DNA of 10,506 nucleotides from Sulfurovum sp. (GTDB lineage: Bacteria > Campylobacterota > Campylobacteria > Campylobacterales > Sulfurovaceae), in NCBI GenBank assembly GCA_015493425.1, contig WGDG01000071.1, positions 1 to 10,506 of the forward strand. The letters run 5' to 3'. Shown piece after piece: positions 1-6,031 of the stretch. Below the pieces are notes generated by a model. It was not told the origin of the DNA. It saw nothing but the letters and a program-made list of their open reading frames with translations, and did not search any database. Within the stretch, counting starts at the first letter, position 1; each line of letters opens with the position of its first letter. The position numbers and the translations under genes are program-made.

Positions 1-126
1 CGTATACTGCTTTACGGACACTACAGGATCGCTTATTTGATAAAAAATGAGAAGAGTGTAATAGTCCTTGGTGTATTCCATGGAGCCCTGGATATAACAC
101 GATATTTAAACACAAAGGAAGAATAA
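1..126 (+). CDS. RelE/ParE-family toxin of a type II toxin-antitoxin system, C-terminal fragment (5' end outside window)
   Basis: Frame 1 is open from the first base to a TAA at 124-126 and gives 41 residues. The fragment reads LLYGHYRIAYLIK, then VIVLGVFHGALDITRYL. This matches the last two beta strands and closing helix of RelE/ParE toxins, whose typical ends are 'yRi.Y.i....i.il.vfHg..d..r.l'. Toxins of this fold either cleave mRNA on the ribosome (RelE) or poison gyrase (ParE); the fragment cannot tell which. The start and any antitoxin gene would lie to the left, outside the window. The stop codon shares its last A with the metY start (TAATG), so the two genes could be translationally coupled. 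The family call rests on pattern recognition of a short fragment. Confidence 0.72.
   Translation, partial: RILLYGHYRIAYLIKNEKSVIVLGVFHGALDITRYLNTKEE
91..98 (+). promoter_or_regulatory. candidate extended -10 promoter for metY inside the toxin 3' end
   Basis: GATATAAC at 91-98 differs by one base from the GATATAAT motif seen elsewhere in this window. It sits about 28 bases before the metY ATG, so transcription would start near 105. No -35 is evident. It would give metY a promoter independent of the toxin gene. It is a motif match only. Confidence 0.35.
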
Positions 127-1394
127 TGCACGAACAGACCATAGCGATACATGCCGGATACGAAAAAGACGCGCAGGGGACGATGGCGGTACCGATTTAT
201 CAGAGTACGGCGTATGAGTTTCGAGATACCGAACATGCGGCGAACCTCTTTGCACTCAAGGAGCTTGGCAACATCTATACTCGCCTGATGAACCCGACTA
301 CCGATGTCTTCGAAAAGCGCTTCGCTGCGCTTGAGGGCGGTGTGGCGGCAATCGGTACGGCTTCGGGAATGGCGGCTATCTTCTATGCCATCGCCAATGT
401 GGCAGAAGCGGGGGACAATGTGGTGGTTGCAAAGCAGGTGTACGGTGGAACGACAACGCTGACGGGGCATACCATCAAACGTTTTGGCATCGAGACACGT
501 TACTTTGACGTGACAAATCCGGGTGAGATAGAAGCACTTATCGACGAGAAGACGAAACTGATCATCTTCGAGAGTATCACCAACCCGAGCATCGATGTGG
601 CGGACATCGAAGCCATCGTCGCCATTGCCGACAGACACGGTGTATTGACCTGTGTGGACAATACCGTGGCGACACCGGTTTTGTGCAAGCCGCTCTCTTA
701 TGGTGTTGATCTTACAGTGCACTCGACAAGCAAGTACACGACAGGGCAGGGACTCGCGCTTGGAGGCATCATTATCGAGCGTGAAAACCTGGTAGAGAAG
801 ATCAAAGGCAATGCGCGCTACTACCACTTCAATGAGCCTGACGCAAGCTATCACGGTCTTGTCTACAGTGACCTCCCGCTACCGCTTTTTACATTGCGTG
901 TACGTTTGGCACTGCTGCGTGACCTTGGCGGTGCACCAAGTCCTTTCAACTCCTGGTTGCATATTCAGGGGCTTGAGACCCTGCCGCTTCGGATGAAACA
1001 GCATTCCGCTTCTGCACTGGCGATTGCCCAGTTCCTTGAAGCACATCCAAAGGTTAAACGTGTCAACTACCCCGGGCTGAAGAGTTCTCCACAGCATGGG
1101 TTGATAGAGAAATATTTTAAAGACGGTATGGCAAGCGGTTTGCTTTCGTTTGAAGTAGAGAACAAAGAGACGGCTCAGAAGATCGCTGATTCGACTGAAA
1201 TATTCTCAGTCGTTGTTAACATCGGTGACAGTAAATCAATTATCACTCACCCCGCAAGTACAACACATCAGCAGCTTTCTGCACAGGAACTTATCGACGC
1301 GGGTGTTCCCGGAGGACTGATACGATTGAGTGTCGGTCTGGAAGATACGGAAGATCTCATTGCCGACCTTAAAAAAGCATTGGATAATGCATAG
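126..1394 (+). CDS. metY: O-acetylhomoserine sulfhydrylase (PLP-dependent Cys/Met metabolism family)
   Basis: 422 residues, a normal length for the family. The cytosolic enzyme condenses O-acetylhomoserine with sulfide to give homocysteine and acetate, or with methanethiol to give methionine. The PLP lysine is K203 in HSTSKYTTGQG. The cofactor-binding aspartate is D178 in VDNT. The phosphate-contacting YTR motif is at 51-53, followed by MNPT. GTASGMAA at 77-84 is the conserved cofactor loop. The long MetY-type insertion (FNEPDASYHG, about 235-244) separates it from cystathionine gamma-synthase. The ATG at 126 is preceded by AAGGAAG and overlaps the upstream toxin stop. The stop is TAG, backed by an in-frame TAA two codons later. 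With metX downstream it forms a direct-sulfhydrylation methionine module. Confidence 0.95.
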   Translation: MHEQTIAIHAGYEKDAQGTMAVPIYQSTAYEFRDTEHAANLFALKELGNIYTRLMNPTTDVFEKRFAALEGGVAAIGTASGMAAIFYAIANVAEAGDNVVVAKQVYGGTTTLTGHTIKRFGIETRYFDVTNPGEIEALIDEKTKLIIFESITNPSIDVADIEAIVAIADRHGVLTCVDNTVATPVLCKPLSYGVDLTVHSTSKYTTGQGLALGGIIIERENLVEKIKGNARYYHFNEPDASYHGLVYSDLPLPLFTLRVRLALLRDLGGAPSPFNSWLHIQGLETLPLRMKQHSASALAIAQFLEAHPKVKRVNYPGLKSSPQHGLIEKYFKDGMASGLLSFEVENKETAQKIADSTEIFSVVVNIGDSKSIITHPASTTHQQLSAQELIDAGVPGGLIRLSVGLEDTEDLIADLKKALDNA

Positions 1395-1551
1395 CGTGTA
1401 TAAACGCATCCGTTATCTCAAGTGCGGCTTTTGGCAAAAATTTTATAATGTAGGAATTTTATAACGCGTTGCATGGCTTCGCATCCTACGAAAACAAAAG
1501 TCCAAATTAGATAAAATACAGCATTAATTGAATCCGACACCAAAGCAGCAT
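1395..1551. promoter_or_regulatory. metY-metX intergenic region with candidate promoters
   Basis: This 157-base gap holds several AT-rich -10-like hexamers: TATAAT at 1444-1449, TATAAC at 1460-1465 and TAAAAT at 1512-1517. The last lies in GATAAAAT, about 35 bases before the metX ATG at 1552, and is the best candidate for a metX promoter. GTAGGA (1450-1455) and TCCTAC (1484-1489) form a spaced 6-bp inverted repeat enclosing the palindrome AACGCGTT (1463-1470). I see no convincing terminator for metY and no recognisable SAM riboswitch. Confidence 0.45.
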
Positions 1552-2649
1552 ATGAAAATAGAGACCAAAACCGCACATTTCAGTTCACCACTCTACCTTG
1601 AGAGCGGACGTATCATTGAGCCATATGAGATCGCTTATGAAACGTACGGTGAGCTTAACGAAGACAAAAGTAATGTTGTTCTGGTCTGTCATGCACTCAG
1701 TGGTTCGCACCATGCAGCCGGGCTTTATGAGGGGGAGAGAAAGCCTGGATGGTGGGATGGGCTTATTGGTGACGGCAAGGCGATCGATACACGCAAATAT
1801 TTTGTGATATGTACCAATGTAATAGGTTCCTGTTTTGGCAGTACGGGACCTATGAGTGAAAGCTATCCGTCACTTGAGCCGTACCGTCTGAAGTTTCCGG
1901 TTGTGACTATCAAAGATATGATCCGCGCGCAGATGCATCTGCTCTCCGACCTTGGTATCTACCATGTGCGTGCCGTTGTCGGCGGTTCGATGGGTGGTAT
2001 GCAGGCGTTGCAGTTTGCCGTAGATTACCCCAACTTTGCCGATGATATTATCTCTCTTGCCGCTACCTATGCGACACGCCCCTGGACGATTGCATTCAAC
2101 AAGGTGGCTGTCGAGGCGATCCGTCGTGATCCGCGCTTTAAGAATGGCAACTATGGAAAAGATGACTTTAGGGAAGAGGGGCTTGACGGCCTTGCAATTG
2201 GGCGGATAGCGGGGCATATCTCCTATCTCTCGCCTGAGTCGATGGACAGAAAATTCGGGCGAAACTATGTCAGCAATGACGGTCTTTTTGAACTTTTTGG
2301 ACGGTATGAGGTTGAGCGCTATATGGAATACAATACGAACAACTTTGCACGTATTTTCGATCCACTGAGTTATCTCTATATTGTCAAAGCGATCAATACA
2401 TTCAACTTGAGTCGCGGGTACGACTCGCTGCATGAAGCGATCAGTCGTATCAAAGCACGCGTGCATTTGATCAGTTTCTCATCAGATTACCTATTTTTCC
2501 CTTCCGAGATGGCGCACATTGCCAAGATGCTCGAACGTAACGGCCAGTTCTATACCTATCTTGAAGTAGACAGTGATTATGGGCATGACGCATTTTTGGT
2601 AGAGTTGGACAAATTTGAAAAGCACATCTCTGATGTGCTTGAGAATTAA
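1552..2649 (+). CDS. metX: homoserine O-acetyltransferase (alpha/beta hydrolase fold)
   Basis: 365 residues from the ATG at 1552. The enzyme transfers an acyl group, normally acetyl from acetyl-CoA, to homoserine, and so makes the substrate of the neighbouring MetY. The nucleophile elbow is GGSMGG with S146. The rest of the triad is D312 in SDYLFFP and H345 in GHDAFL. VCHALSGSHHAAG at 45-57 and the FGSTGP loop at 95-100 are family signatures. A TTG at 1528 would add eight residues (MNPTPKQH), but it lies within a few bases of the predicted transcription start and has no ribosome binding site. MKIET at 1552 is therefore preferred, although its own Shine-Dalgarno is weak. Acetyl versus succinyl specificity is inferred from the metY neighbour. 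Confidence 0.94.
   Translation: MKIETKTAHFSSPLYLESGRIIEPYEIAYETYGELNEDKSNVVLVCHALSGSHHAAGLYEGERKPGWWDGLIGDGKAIDTRKYFVICTNVIGSCFGSTGPMSESYPSLEPYRLKFPVVTIKDMIRAQMHLLSDLGIYHVRAVVGGSMGGMQALQFAVDYPNFADDIISLAATYATRPWTIAFNKVAVEAIRRDPRFKNGNYGKDDFREEGLDGLAIGRIAGHISYLSPESMDRKFGRNYVSNDGLFELFGRYEVERYMEYNTNNFARIFDPLSYLYIVKAINTFNLSRGYDSLHEAISRIKARVHLISFSSDYLFFPSEMAHIAKMLERNGQFYTYLEVDSDYGHDAFLVELDKFEKHISDVLEN
2620..2640. repeat. perfect 9-bp stem / 3-nt loop hairpin at the metX 3' end
   Basis: AAGCACATC (2620-2628), loop TCT, then GATGTGCTT (2632-2640). It lies in the last codons of metX. No U-run follows, so it is not a textbook terminator. It may stabilise the transcript 3' end or form part of a two-hairpin terminator region with 2681-2701. 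Confidence 0.5.
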
Positions 2650-2676
2650 GAGTGAAGAGTGAAGAGTGAAGAGTTA
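2649..2676 (+). repeat. heptamer tandem repeat, 4 units of AGAGTGA
   Basis: Three exact copies of AGAGTGA (2649-2655, 2656-2662, 2663-2669) are followed by one copy with a single change, AGAGTTA (2670-2676). The first unit begins on the last base of the metX stop codon. Short heptamer tandem repeats of this kind occur in intergenic regions of various bacteria. No function can be read from the sequence. Confidence 0.85.
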
Positions 2677-2680
2677 TGGT

Positions 2681-2701
2681 ATGCTTTCTTTGAGAAAGCA
2701 T
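2681..2701 (+). terminator. candidate terminator hairpin after metX
   Basis: ATGCTTTCT (2681-2689), loop TTG, then AGAAAGCAT (2693-2701) is a perfect 9-bp stem, followed by TTATTTGATT. The U-tract is broken and the stem is A/T-rich, so termination may be partial. The left arm overlaps TGGTATGCT (2677-2685), a possible extended -10 for xseB. Confidence 0.45.
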
Positions 2702-2722
2702 TTATTTGATTGAGAGGGTGGT

Positions 2723-2929
2723 ATGAAAACGGAAACATTTGAAGAGAAACTGGCGTACTCAAAGGAGCTGCTTGAGAAGCTGATGAACCCGGAGATTACT
2801 TTGGAAGAATCGGTCAAGCTCTATGAAGAAGGACTCAAAACCATTAAGGAAGCGCAGAAACTTATTGAAGAGGCAAAGTTAAAGGTTTCTGTTATCGATC
2901 AGCAGAATCAAACGCTGGAAGAAGTTTGA
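2723..2929 (+). CDS. xseB: exodeoxyribonuclease VII small subunit
   Basis: 68 residues, the normal size. XseB binds several copies to one XseA to form exonuclease VII, which degrades single-stranded DNA in both directions. The pattern is characteristic: FEEKLAYSKELLEKL near the start, then the MNPEITLEESVKLYEEG motif (about 21-37), then a charged helical C-terminus with coiled-coil character. AGAGGG precedes the ATG. The TGA stop overlaps the next gene's ATG by one base (TGATG), implying coupled translation. The xseA gene is not in the window. Confidence 0.93.
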   Translation: MKTETFEEKLAYSKELLEKLMNPEITLEESVKLYEEGLKTIKEAQKLIEEAKLKVSVIDQQNQTLEEV

Positions 2930-3750
2930 TGGCCAAGCAGCTTGTTGTTGCTGCATTGCAGCTGCCCACACTGGGGATGAATGCAACCCGCCTGGAATTT
3001 TACCTCAAAAAGGCAACCGAACGGGGTGCACAGGTGATGTTGCTTGGGGAATATGTACTTAACCACTTCTTCAAAGAACTTGCGACGATGTCGCGGGGAA
3101 TGGTCAAGGCACAGACAAAAAAACATCTTGAACTTCTGAAGGCATTTTCTGTTCGTTACGATATGGTATTTGTTGCTCCTATTGTACTGGCCAAAAAAGA
3201 TGGATATTATAAAACCATTGTCAAGATTACACCGAAAAACACGCGCTATTATGAACAGCAGATATTGATTCCATATGAACACTGGAATGAAAAAGCTTTT
3301 TTCTCCAATAAAATAAAACCCCTTAAAGACCCGATGGTGTTTAAACTTAAAGGTTTCAAAATTATGGTTATGGCTGGGTATGAGATGCATTTTGATCCTT
3401 TCTGGCAGAAAGTAATGGAAAAGAAAATCGACCTTGTACTGCTCCCTACGGCTTCTACGTTCGGATCACACAACCGCTGGCGTGAAATCATCAAAACCAA
3501 AGCTTTTTTGCATGGCTGCTTTATTTTGCGAGCCAACCGTCTGGGGGAGTACAGTGACGATGAGGTGCAATGGAAATTCTATGGTGATACGATGCTGGTC
3601 TCTCCAGAAGGGGATGTGGAGATGATGCTTGAGGACAAGGAGTCGATGCTGGTGGAGGTTATTGACAAAAAAGAGGTGAGTGAACACCGCAAAGCCTGGC
3701 AGTTTGAAAAAGCACTCAAAGAACACGAAGCGGCAAAGGAGCAAAAATGA
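2929..3750 (+). CDS. nitrilase-fold (carbon-nitrogen hydrolase family) protein with degenerate catalytic triad
   Basis: 273 residues from the ATG at 2929, which overlaps the xseB stop; a TTG immediately before it could add one residue. The fold is recognisable from QLVVAALQLPTLGMN at the N-terminus, VMLLGEYVLN (about 37-45), YYEQQILIPYEHWNE (107-121), then VMAGYEMHFDPFW and ILRANRLGEY (199-208). Active nitrilase-superfamily enzymes use Glu-Lys-Cys. Here the Glu is kept (E41). The Lys position, three residues before the 'LIP' leucine, is Q110. The nucleophile position, normally Cys in 'iCYE', is G150 in AGYE. Amidase chemistry is therefore unlikely by the known mechanism. C197 lies later in the strand before 'ANR' and is not at the nucleophile site. 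It overlaps the next gene by ATGA and is probably cotranscribed with xseB and the E1-like gene. The role is unknown. Confidence 0.85.
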   Translation: MAKQLVVAALQLPTLGMNATRLEFYLKKATERGAQVMLLGEYVLNHFFKELATMSRGMVKAQTKKHLELLKAFSVRYDMVFVAPIVLAKKDGYYKTIVKITPKNTRYYEQQILIPYEHWNEKAFFSNKIKPLKDPMVFKLKGFKIMVMAGYEMHFDPFWQKVMEKKIDLVLLPTASTFGSHNRWREIIKTKAFLHGCFILRANRLGEYSDDEVQWKFYGDTMLVSPEGDVEMMLEDKESMLVEVIDKKEVSEHRKAWQFEKALKEHEAAKEQK

Positions 3751-4436
3751 CACCTGAAGAGTACTTTAACCGACAGATTCAATTATGGGGGGAGGCGACA
3801 CAAAAGAGCCTTCAAGACAAAAAGATCGCCATTATTGGCTCCGGTGGACTTGGTTCTACCCTTGCTATGGCACTGGGAACTTCCGGTATCGGAGAAATTC
3901 ATTTGGTTGATTTTGATATTGTATCCGGCCACAATATTCACCGTCAGATTGCTTTTACGCTTGAAGATGAAGGGAAGAACAAAGCCAAAACAGTTGCTGC
4001 ACTGCTGGAACGCAAGAATCCTTTTGTCAAAGCAGTGGCGTTTGATATGCGTTTTGAGGCGTTTAGAGAACTTGGTAATACTTATGACCTTCTTCTTGAT
4101 GCAACGGACAATCTGCCTGTACGAGGTGAGATTGACAGATATGCCAAAGAGCAGGGGATGCCATGGGTATATGCAAGTGTGGAGGAGTTCAATGGACAGG
4201 TTTGCTTTTTTGACAAGGCAGACTTTCAGGTATTTAATATATCCGACCATAAGCCGGGAGGCATAGCTGCACCTATCGTAATGCATATCGGTTCACTTCA
4301 GGCAAATCTGGCACTTCGCTATTTGGCAGGATTGCCTGTTGTAAAAGACAAACTTTACTATCTGTACTTTGATGAAAATGGTGAATTGGTGACGCAAAAG
4401 TTCGGTATGCCGAAAAAAGAGTCTGAAGCTTTATAA
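3747..4436 (+). CDS. ThiF/MoeB/HesA-family E1-like adenylyltransferase lacking zinc cysteines
   Basis: 229 residues. E1-like proteins adenylate the C-terminal glycine of ubiquitin-fold sulfur carriers (ThiS, MoaD) for thiamine or molybdopterin synthesis. Visible features are an N-terminal NRQI arginine (R9), the nucleotide loop GSGGLGS at 31-37, the VDFD acidic pair (D55, D57), and HNIHRQ at 62-67 in place of the usual 'sNLnRQ'. G76-K79 and DATDN at 118-122 follow, then the dimer motif IGSLQA at 181-186. The only cysteine is C153, so both CxxC zinc pairs of typical MoeB/ThiF are absent and there is no obvious thioester cysteine. The ATG overlaps the preceding stop (ATGA) and has an AAAGGAG site. 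No carrier protein gene is adjacent, so I give no symbol. Confidence 0.87.
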   Translation: MTPEEYFNRQIQLWGEATQKSLQDKKIAIIGSGGLGSTLAMALGTSGIGEIHLVDFDIVSGHNIHRQIAFTLEDEGKNKAKTVAALLERKNPFVKAVAFDMRFEAFRELGNTYDLLLDATDNLPVRGEIDRYAKEQGMPWVYASVEEFNGQVCFFDKADFQVFNISDHKPGGIAAPIVMHIGSLQANLALRYLAGLPVVKDKLYYLYFDENGELVTQKFGMPKKESEAL

Positions 4437-4474
4437 AAGTATGTTTTTCAATCTGCCGCTAAAAGGTTTTGAGG

Positions 4475-4480
4475 TATAAT
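4475..4480 (+). promoter_or_regulatory. -10 promoter element before the lipoprotein/ridA pair
   Basis: A perfect TATAAT in GAGGTATAATTTTT lies 30 bases before the GTG start at 4510. No -35 is obvious, as is common in Campylobacterota. It probably drives the lipoprotein gene and, by continuation, ridA. Confidence 0.6.
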
Positions 4481-4509
4481 TTTTACATTCCAACAATAGG
4501 AGCGTATAA

Positions 4510-4857
4510 GTGAAACGAAAATGGATCATTCCTGTCGCTGTTTCAGGCCTTTTTCTGATGACCGCCTGTACACAGGAGACACAAAACTCTTTAAGCCGTT
4601 CTCTGCAGAACTGGACAGGTACCAACGGTGTACTTGATGTCTATGCAGCGGATAAACTGGTACACCGTTTTATTCAAATTGACAAATTGTCAACGGCATA
4701 TGGGAGCAACGATGGTAAAATGCGCCCTTATCGTTACGGTTATGGTATTGATGATGAAAACTTCAATTATAAAAAAGACCCCGGTGAAAAGAAGGTTTAC
4801 TTTGAATTTTCAGATTACTCCACCTCCTATATCTTCTATGAAAGAAATACAAAATAA
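4510..4857 (+). CDS. small hypothetical lipoprotein
   Basis: 115 residues with a GTG start preceded by TAGGAG at good spacing. A short basic N-terminus (KRK) and hydrophobic core end in a lipobox-like LMTAC, with the lipidated cysteine at C20. Met at the -3 position is tolerated but not ideal. Residue +2 is Thr, so by the Escherichia coli rule it would go to the outer membrane. The mature part is hydrophilic and tyrosine-rich, with DGKMRPYRYGYGIDDENFNY about 75-94 and a beta-prone tail (VYFEFSDYSTSYIFYE). I do not recognise a family. It lies 20 bases upstream of ridA with no promoter between. Confidence 0.75.
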   Translation: MKRKWIIPVAVSGLFLMTACTQETQNSLSRSLQNWTGTNGVLDVYAADKLVHRFIQIDKLSTAYGSNDGKMRPYRYGYGIDDENFNYKKDPGEKKVYFEFSDYSTSYIFYERNTK

Positions 4858-4877
4858 TTTAATAAAAGGATGAATTA

Positions 4878-5270
4878 ATGAGATTTGTAAGTACAAAAGA
4901 CGCTCCTGCTGCAATCGGACCCTACTCACAGGCAGTTATCGCCAACGGCCTTGTCTATACGTCAGGACAGATTGCGCTGATGCCGGATGGCACGATGGAG
5001 ACACGAGGCATTGAGTATCAGACAAAACAGGTACTCAAGAACCTTTTTTATGTACTGAGAGAAGCCGGTGCCGGTTTTGAGCATGTTATCAAAACAACTA
5101 TCTATCTTGCGGATATGAACGACTTTGAAAAAGTCAATGAGATCTATGCGCACTACTTTGGTGACCATAAACCGGCACGCAGTACCATCGCGGTAAAGAC
5201 ACTCCCCAAAAATGCATTGGTAGAGATAGAGTGTATTGCTTTTGCAGATCAGCTGGTTGATTTCGGATAA
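4878..5270 (+). CDS. ridA: RidA family enamine/imine deaminase (YjgF/YER057c/UK114)
   Basis: 130 residues, full length for the family. RidA hydrolyses reactive 2-aminoacrylate and related enamines made by PLP enzymes, protecting those enzymes from damage. Signatures are AAIGPYSQAV at 11-20, TSGQIAL at 28-34, and KPARSTIAV with the carboxylate-binding arginine R101. LPKNALVEIECIA follows (about 109-121), with E118 conserved. The ATG at 4878 is preceded by AAAAGGA. It probably shares a transcript with the upstream lipoprotein. PLP enzymes such as MetY nearby fit the general role, but no specific link is shown. Confidence 0.95.
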   Translation: MRFVSTKDAPAAIGPYSQAVIANGLVYTSGQIALMPDGTMETRGIEYQTKQVLKNLFYVLREAGAGFEHVIKTTIYLADMNDFEKVNEIYAHYFGDHKPARSTIAVKTLPKNALVEIECIAFADQLVDFG

Positions 5271-5308
5271 TCTTTTCTGTTTTCAAAAAATATTAAACAT
5301 TGATTGGG

Positions 5309-5314
5309 TATAAT
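5309..5314 (+). promoter_or_regulatory. -10 promoter element of the rplU-rpmA operon
   Basis: TATAAT in TGATTGGGTATAATCACG, 42 bases before the rplU ATG, in an AT-rich gap after ridA. Transcription would start near 5321, leaving a leader of about 35 bases. Confidence 0.65.
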
Positions 5315-5355
5315 CACGAACTTTTTTAAAATACACAGATAGTAAAGGGTTTGCA

Positions 5356-5661
5356 ATGTACGCAATCATTAAAGCGAGCGGTCAGCAGTTCAAGGTTCAA
5401 GAGGGTGATATCATCTGTTTTGACAAGATGGGTCTCGAGCCAAAAGCAGCGGTCGAGTTCAAAGAGGTTCTTGCGCTTGATAACGGAGAATTGACAGTAG
5501 GAACACCTTTTGTAGAAGGTGCTGTTGTCAAAGGTGAAGTAATCAACGAAGGTAGAGACAAAAAAGTTATTACCTATAAGAAAAGAAGAAGAAAAGATTC
5601 AAAGCTCAAAAGAGGTTTCAGAAGAGACTTTACCAGAGTTAGAATTACAAAAATCGCATAA
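5356..5661 (+). CDS. rplU: 50S ribosomal protein L21
   Basis: 101 residues, the usual size. L21 binds 23S rRNA in the large subunit and depends on L20 for assembly. It begins MYAIIKASGQQFKVQEGDII, the classical L21 start. A basic RNA-binding stretch KKRRRKDSKLKRGFRRDF follows (about 75-92), then the ending VRITKI. AAAGGG precedes the ATG. It is followed 18 bases later by rpmA, the near-universal bacterial pair. Confidence 0.98.
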   Translation: MYAIIKASGQQFKVQEGDIICFDKMGLEPKAAVEFKEVLALDNGELTVGTPFVEGAVVKGEVINEGRDKKVITYKKRRRKDSKLKRGFRRDFTRVRITKIA

Positions 5662-5679
5662 TCAAGGTAAGGAGATAAA

Positions 5680-5934
5680 ATGGCACACAAGAAAGGTCAA
5701 GGGTCTACCCAGAACAACCGAGACTCCGCTGGACGACGTCTCGGCGTTAAAAAATTCGGTGGTGAGAAAGTTATTCCAGGTAACATCATCATTAGACAAA
5801 GAGGCACAAAAGTCAAGCCCGGTAACGGTGTAGGTATGGGGAAAGACCATACAATCTTTGCACTCGTAGAGGGTGTTGTAAAATTCGAAAACCATAGTAG
5901 AACACAGAAAAAGGTTTCTGTTATTCCTGCATAA
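5680..5934 (+). CDS. rpmA: 50S ribosomal protein L27
   Basis: 84 residues. L27 lies near the peptidyl transferase centre, with its N-terminus reaching towards the tRNA ends. The protein starts MAHKKGQGSTQNNRDS directly, so it lacks the cleavable N-terminal extension found in Firmicutes. GRRLGVKKFGGEKV and IIRQRGTKVKPGNGVGMG are family signatures. A strong AAGGAG ribosome binding site lies just upstream. The next gene is on the opposite strand. Confidence 0.98.
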   Translation: MAHKKGQGSTQNNRDSAGRRLGVKKFGGEKVIPGNIIIRQRGTKVKPGNGVGMGKDHTIFALVEGVVKFENHSRTQKKVSVIPA

Positions 5935-5950
5935 GTTTTGCACTTACTTC

Positions 5951-5971
5951 TGTTCCGGCTTTGCCGGAACA
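5951..5971. terminator. hairpin after rpmA, possible bidirectional terminator
   Basis: TGTTCCGGC (5951-5959), loop TTT, then GCCGGAACA (5963-5971) is a perfect 9-bp, GC-rich stem. It lies 17 bases after the rpmA stop and between convergent genes, where a shared terminator is expected. Neither side has a good U-tract, so Rho-independent termination is uncertain. Confidence 0.55.
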
Positions 5972-6031
5972 ACTCCACTTAACATTTCATCACTTCATTT
6001 AATATTCATCTATTTTTGATAAACATACGTA

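Noticed and set aside
33..854. 273-codon open frame on the minus strand opposite metY
   Set aside because: It lies antisense to a confident metY, has cysteine- and histidine-rich composition typical of a shadow frame, and shows no family motif.
1528..1551. TTG start for metX adding MNPTPKQH
   Set aside because: It would lie within a few bases of the predicted transcription start and has no ribosome binding site; MKIET at 1552 begins the recognisable protein.
1395..1551. SAM or other methionine-responsive riboswitch before metX
   Set aside because: The gap is short, the likely start at about 1524 leaves a leader of only about 28 bases, and no multi-stem core is visible.
2649..2676. CRISPR array
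   Set aside because: The repeat units are 7 bases and directly adjoining, with no spacers.
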